DNA of 64,000 nucleotides from an uncultured Saprospiraceae bacterium (GTDB lineage Bacteria; Bacteroidota; Bacteroidia; Chitinophagales; Saprospiraceae). The notes below the pieces were generated by a model, which searched no databases, was not told where the DNA came from, and saw nothing but the letters and a program-made list of their open reading frames with translations. The translations under genes and the position numbers were made by a program. Below are positions 63,447 through 64,000 of the stretch, piece after piece. Each line of letters begins with the position of its first letter. Positions within the stretch are counted from its first letter, which is position 1. The DNA is taken from positions 1 through 64,000 of the forward strand of contig CALMSO010000099.1 of NCBI GenBank assembly GCA_937872385.1, read 5' to 3'.

Positions 63447-64000
63447 ATGAAGAAAATCATCAAGGTTTTCAAATTTGGCGGAGCTTCGGTGAAAGATGCC
63501 GCGGGTGTAAAAAATGTTGCGCATATTTTGCAACAATTCAGGGAGGAAAAAATTGTAATTATCGTTTCGGCGATGGGCAAAACCACCAATGCGCTGGAAG
63601 AAGTGGTGGCGGCACACGCTGCGAAGACTGGCAAAGCCTGGGAGTTATTAAATGCGGTTAAAAAGCATCATTATGATATCATGGATCAGCTTTTTGATAA
63701 AAAACATGATATTTATGCCGAAGTAAATGATTTATTTAATGCCGAAGCAGAATGGGTGCTGGAAGAAGAGCCACACGACAATTATGACTTCCTGTACGAC
63801 CAGATTGTGTCGGTCGGGGAGCTGGTGTCCACGCGCATTGTAGCCGCTTATTTGAATACCGTGAACTTGCCCACGCAATGGCTCGACGCGCGCGATGTCA
63901 TTTTGACCGACGATATTTACCGCGAGGGCTGGGTGCAATGGGAAGAGACGCAAGAGAATGCCAATCGTATTGTAAAACCAATGCTCGAGCAGCCAGGCTT
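63447..64000 (+). CDS. Aspartate kinase, N-terminal part (runs off the window)
   Basis: The first 184 codons are present. The amino-acid-kinase signature KVFKFGGASVKDAAGV (residues 6-21) is followed by VIIVSAMGKTTNALEE, VSVGELVSTRIVAAYL and LPTQWLDARDVILTDD, all typical of aspartokinases. The enzyme phosphorylates aspartate as the first step toward lysine, threonine and methionine. The window ends before the regulatory ACT domains, so a monofunctional LysC type cannot be separated from a fused aspartokinase-homoserine dehydrogenase. Confidence 0.9.
   Translation, partial: MKKIIKVFKFGGASVKDAAGVKNVAHILQQFREEKIVIIVSAMGKTTNALEEVVAAHAAKTGKAWELLNAVKKHHYDIMDQLFDKKHDIYAEVNDLFNAEAEWVLEEEPHDNYDFLYDQIVSVGELVSTRIVAAYLNTVNLPTQWLDARDVILTDDIYREGWVQWEETQENANRIVKPMLEQPG

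Overview
The window looks like a chromosomal contig from a member of the Bacteroidota, most likely a Saprospiria-type marine or activated-sludge bacterium. The evidence is a SusC/SusD pair, type IX secretion (T9SS) C-terminal sorting domains, PorV/PorQ-type and GWxTD proteins, promoters with the Bacteroidota -7 box TAnnTTTG, and almost no Shine-Dalgarno sequences. The species assignment is inference. No tRNA, rRNA, prophage, CRISPR array or intact transposon was found.

Layout. 1-8.4 kb: acetoacetyl-CoA synthetase, a Cys/Met-type PLP lyase, a 600-bp spacer with three related hairpin cassettes, a T9SS-exported dockerin/cohesin-like protein, and a Bacteroidota-specific unknown. 8.5-18.9 kb: acyl-CoA dehydrogenase, YcxB-like membrane protein, fumarase, two small envelope proteins, DNA polymerase III delta, an LPS-type glycosyltransferase, a PolB-like exonuclease and a RhlE-type helicase. 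19-30.8 kb: an exported acquisition locus with a giant FG-GAP/ASPIC lipoprotein, a phosphoesterase-chitobiase C-PA14 chimera, SusC, SusD and two small secreted proteins. 30.8-34.8 kb: a divergent phosphonate-type cluster (phosphonatase-like HAD, XRE-cupin regulator, HpnW-like flavoprotein, DUF5690 transporter). 34.9-38.2 kb: gluconate use, with gluconokinase fused to 6-phosphogluconate dehydrogenase followed by GntP permease. 38.6-48.9 kb: TrpF, an M49-like peptidase, a PorV/PorQ-like protein, an unassigned structured RNA, HupE, M1 aminopeptidase, a decayed yebC/IS66 patch, a lipocalin-like lipoprotein and a GWxTD protein. 48.9-64 kb: AP2/HNH protein, TonB receptor plus T9SS hydrolase-fold partner, cysteine desulfurase, phosphohexomutase, aldo-keto reductase, coiled-coil and OmpA proteins, an AT-rich NucS/DUF5655 protein, a sodium:solute symporter, and the 5' part of aspartate kinase.

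The most unusual structure is a family of six mosaic intergenic elements (1-166, 10440-10660, 15685-15899, 38225-38585, 39250-39572, 46061-46440). Each has a short conserved head, a body of different minisatellites, and a tail of G-run repeats. In all six the G-rich strand is the sense strand of the gene whose stop codon faces the tail, so these look like 3'-UTR elements able to form G-quadruplexes. The second is a roughly 209-nt RNA at 42589-42797 with paired ends, its own promoter and a terminator.
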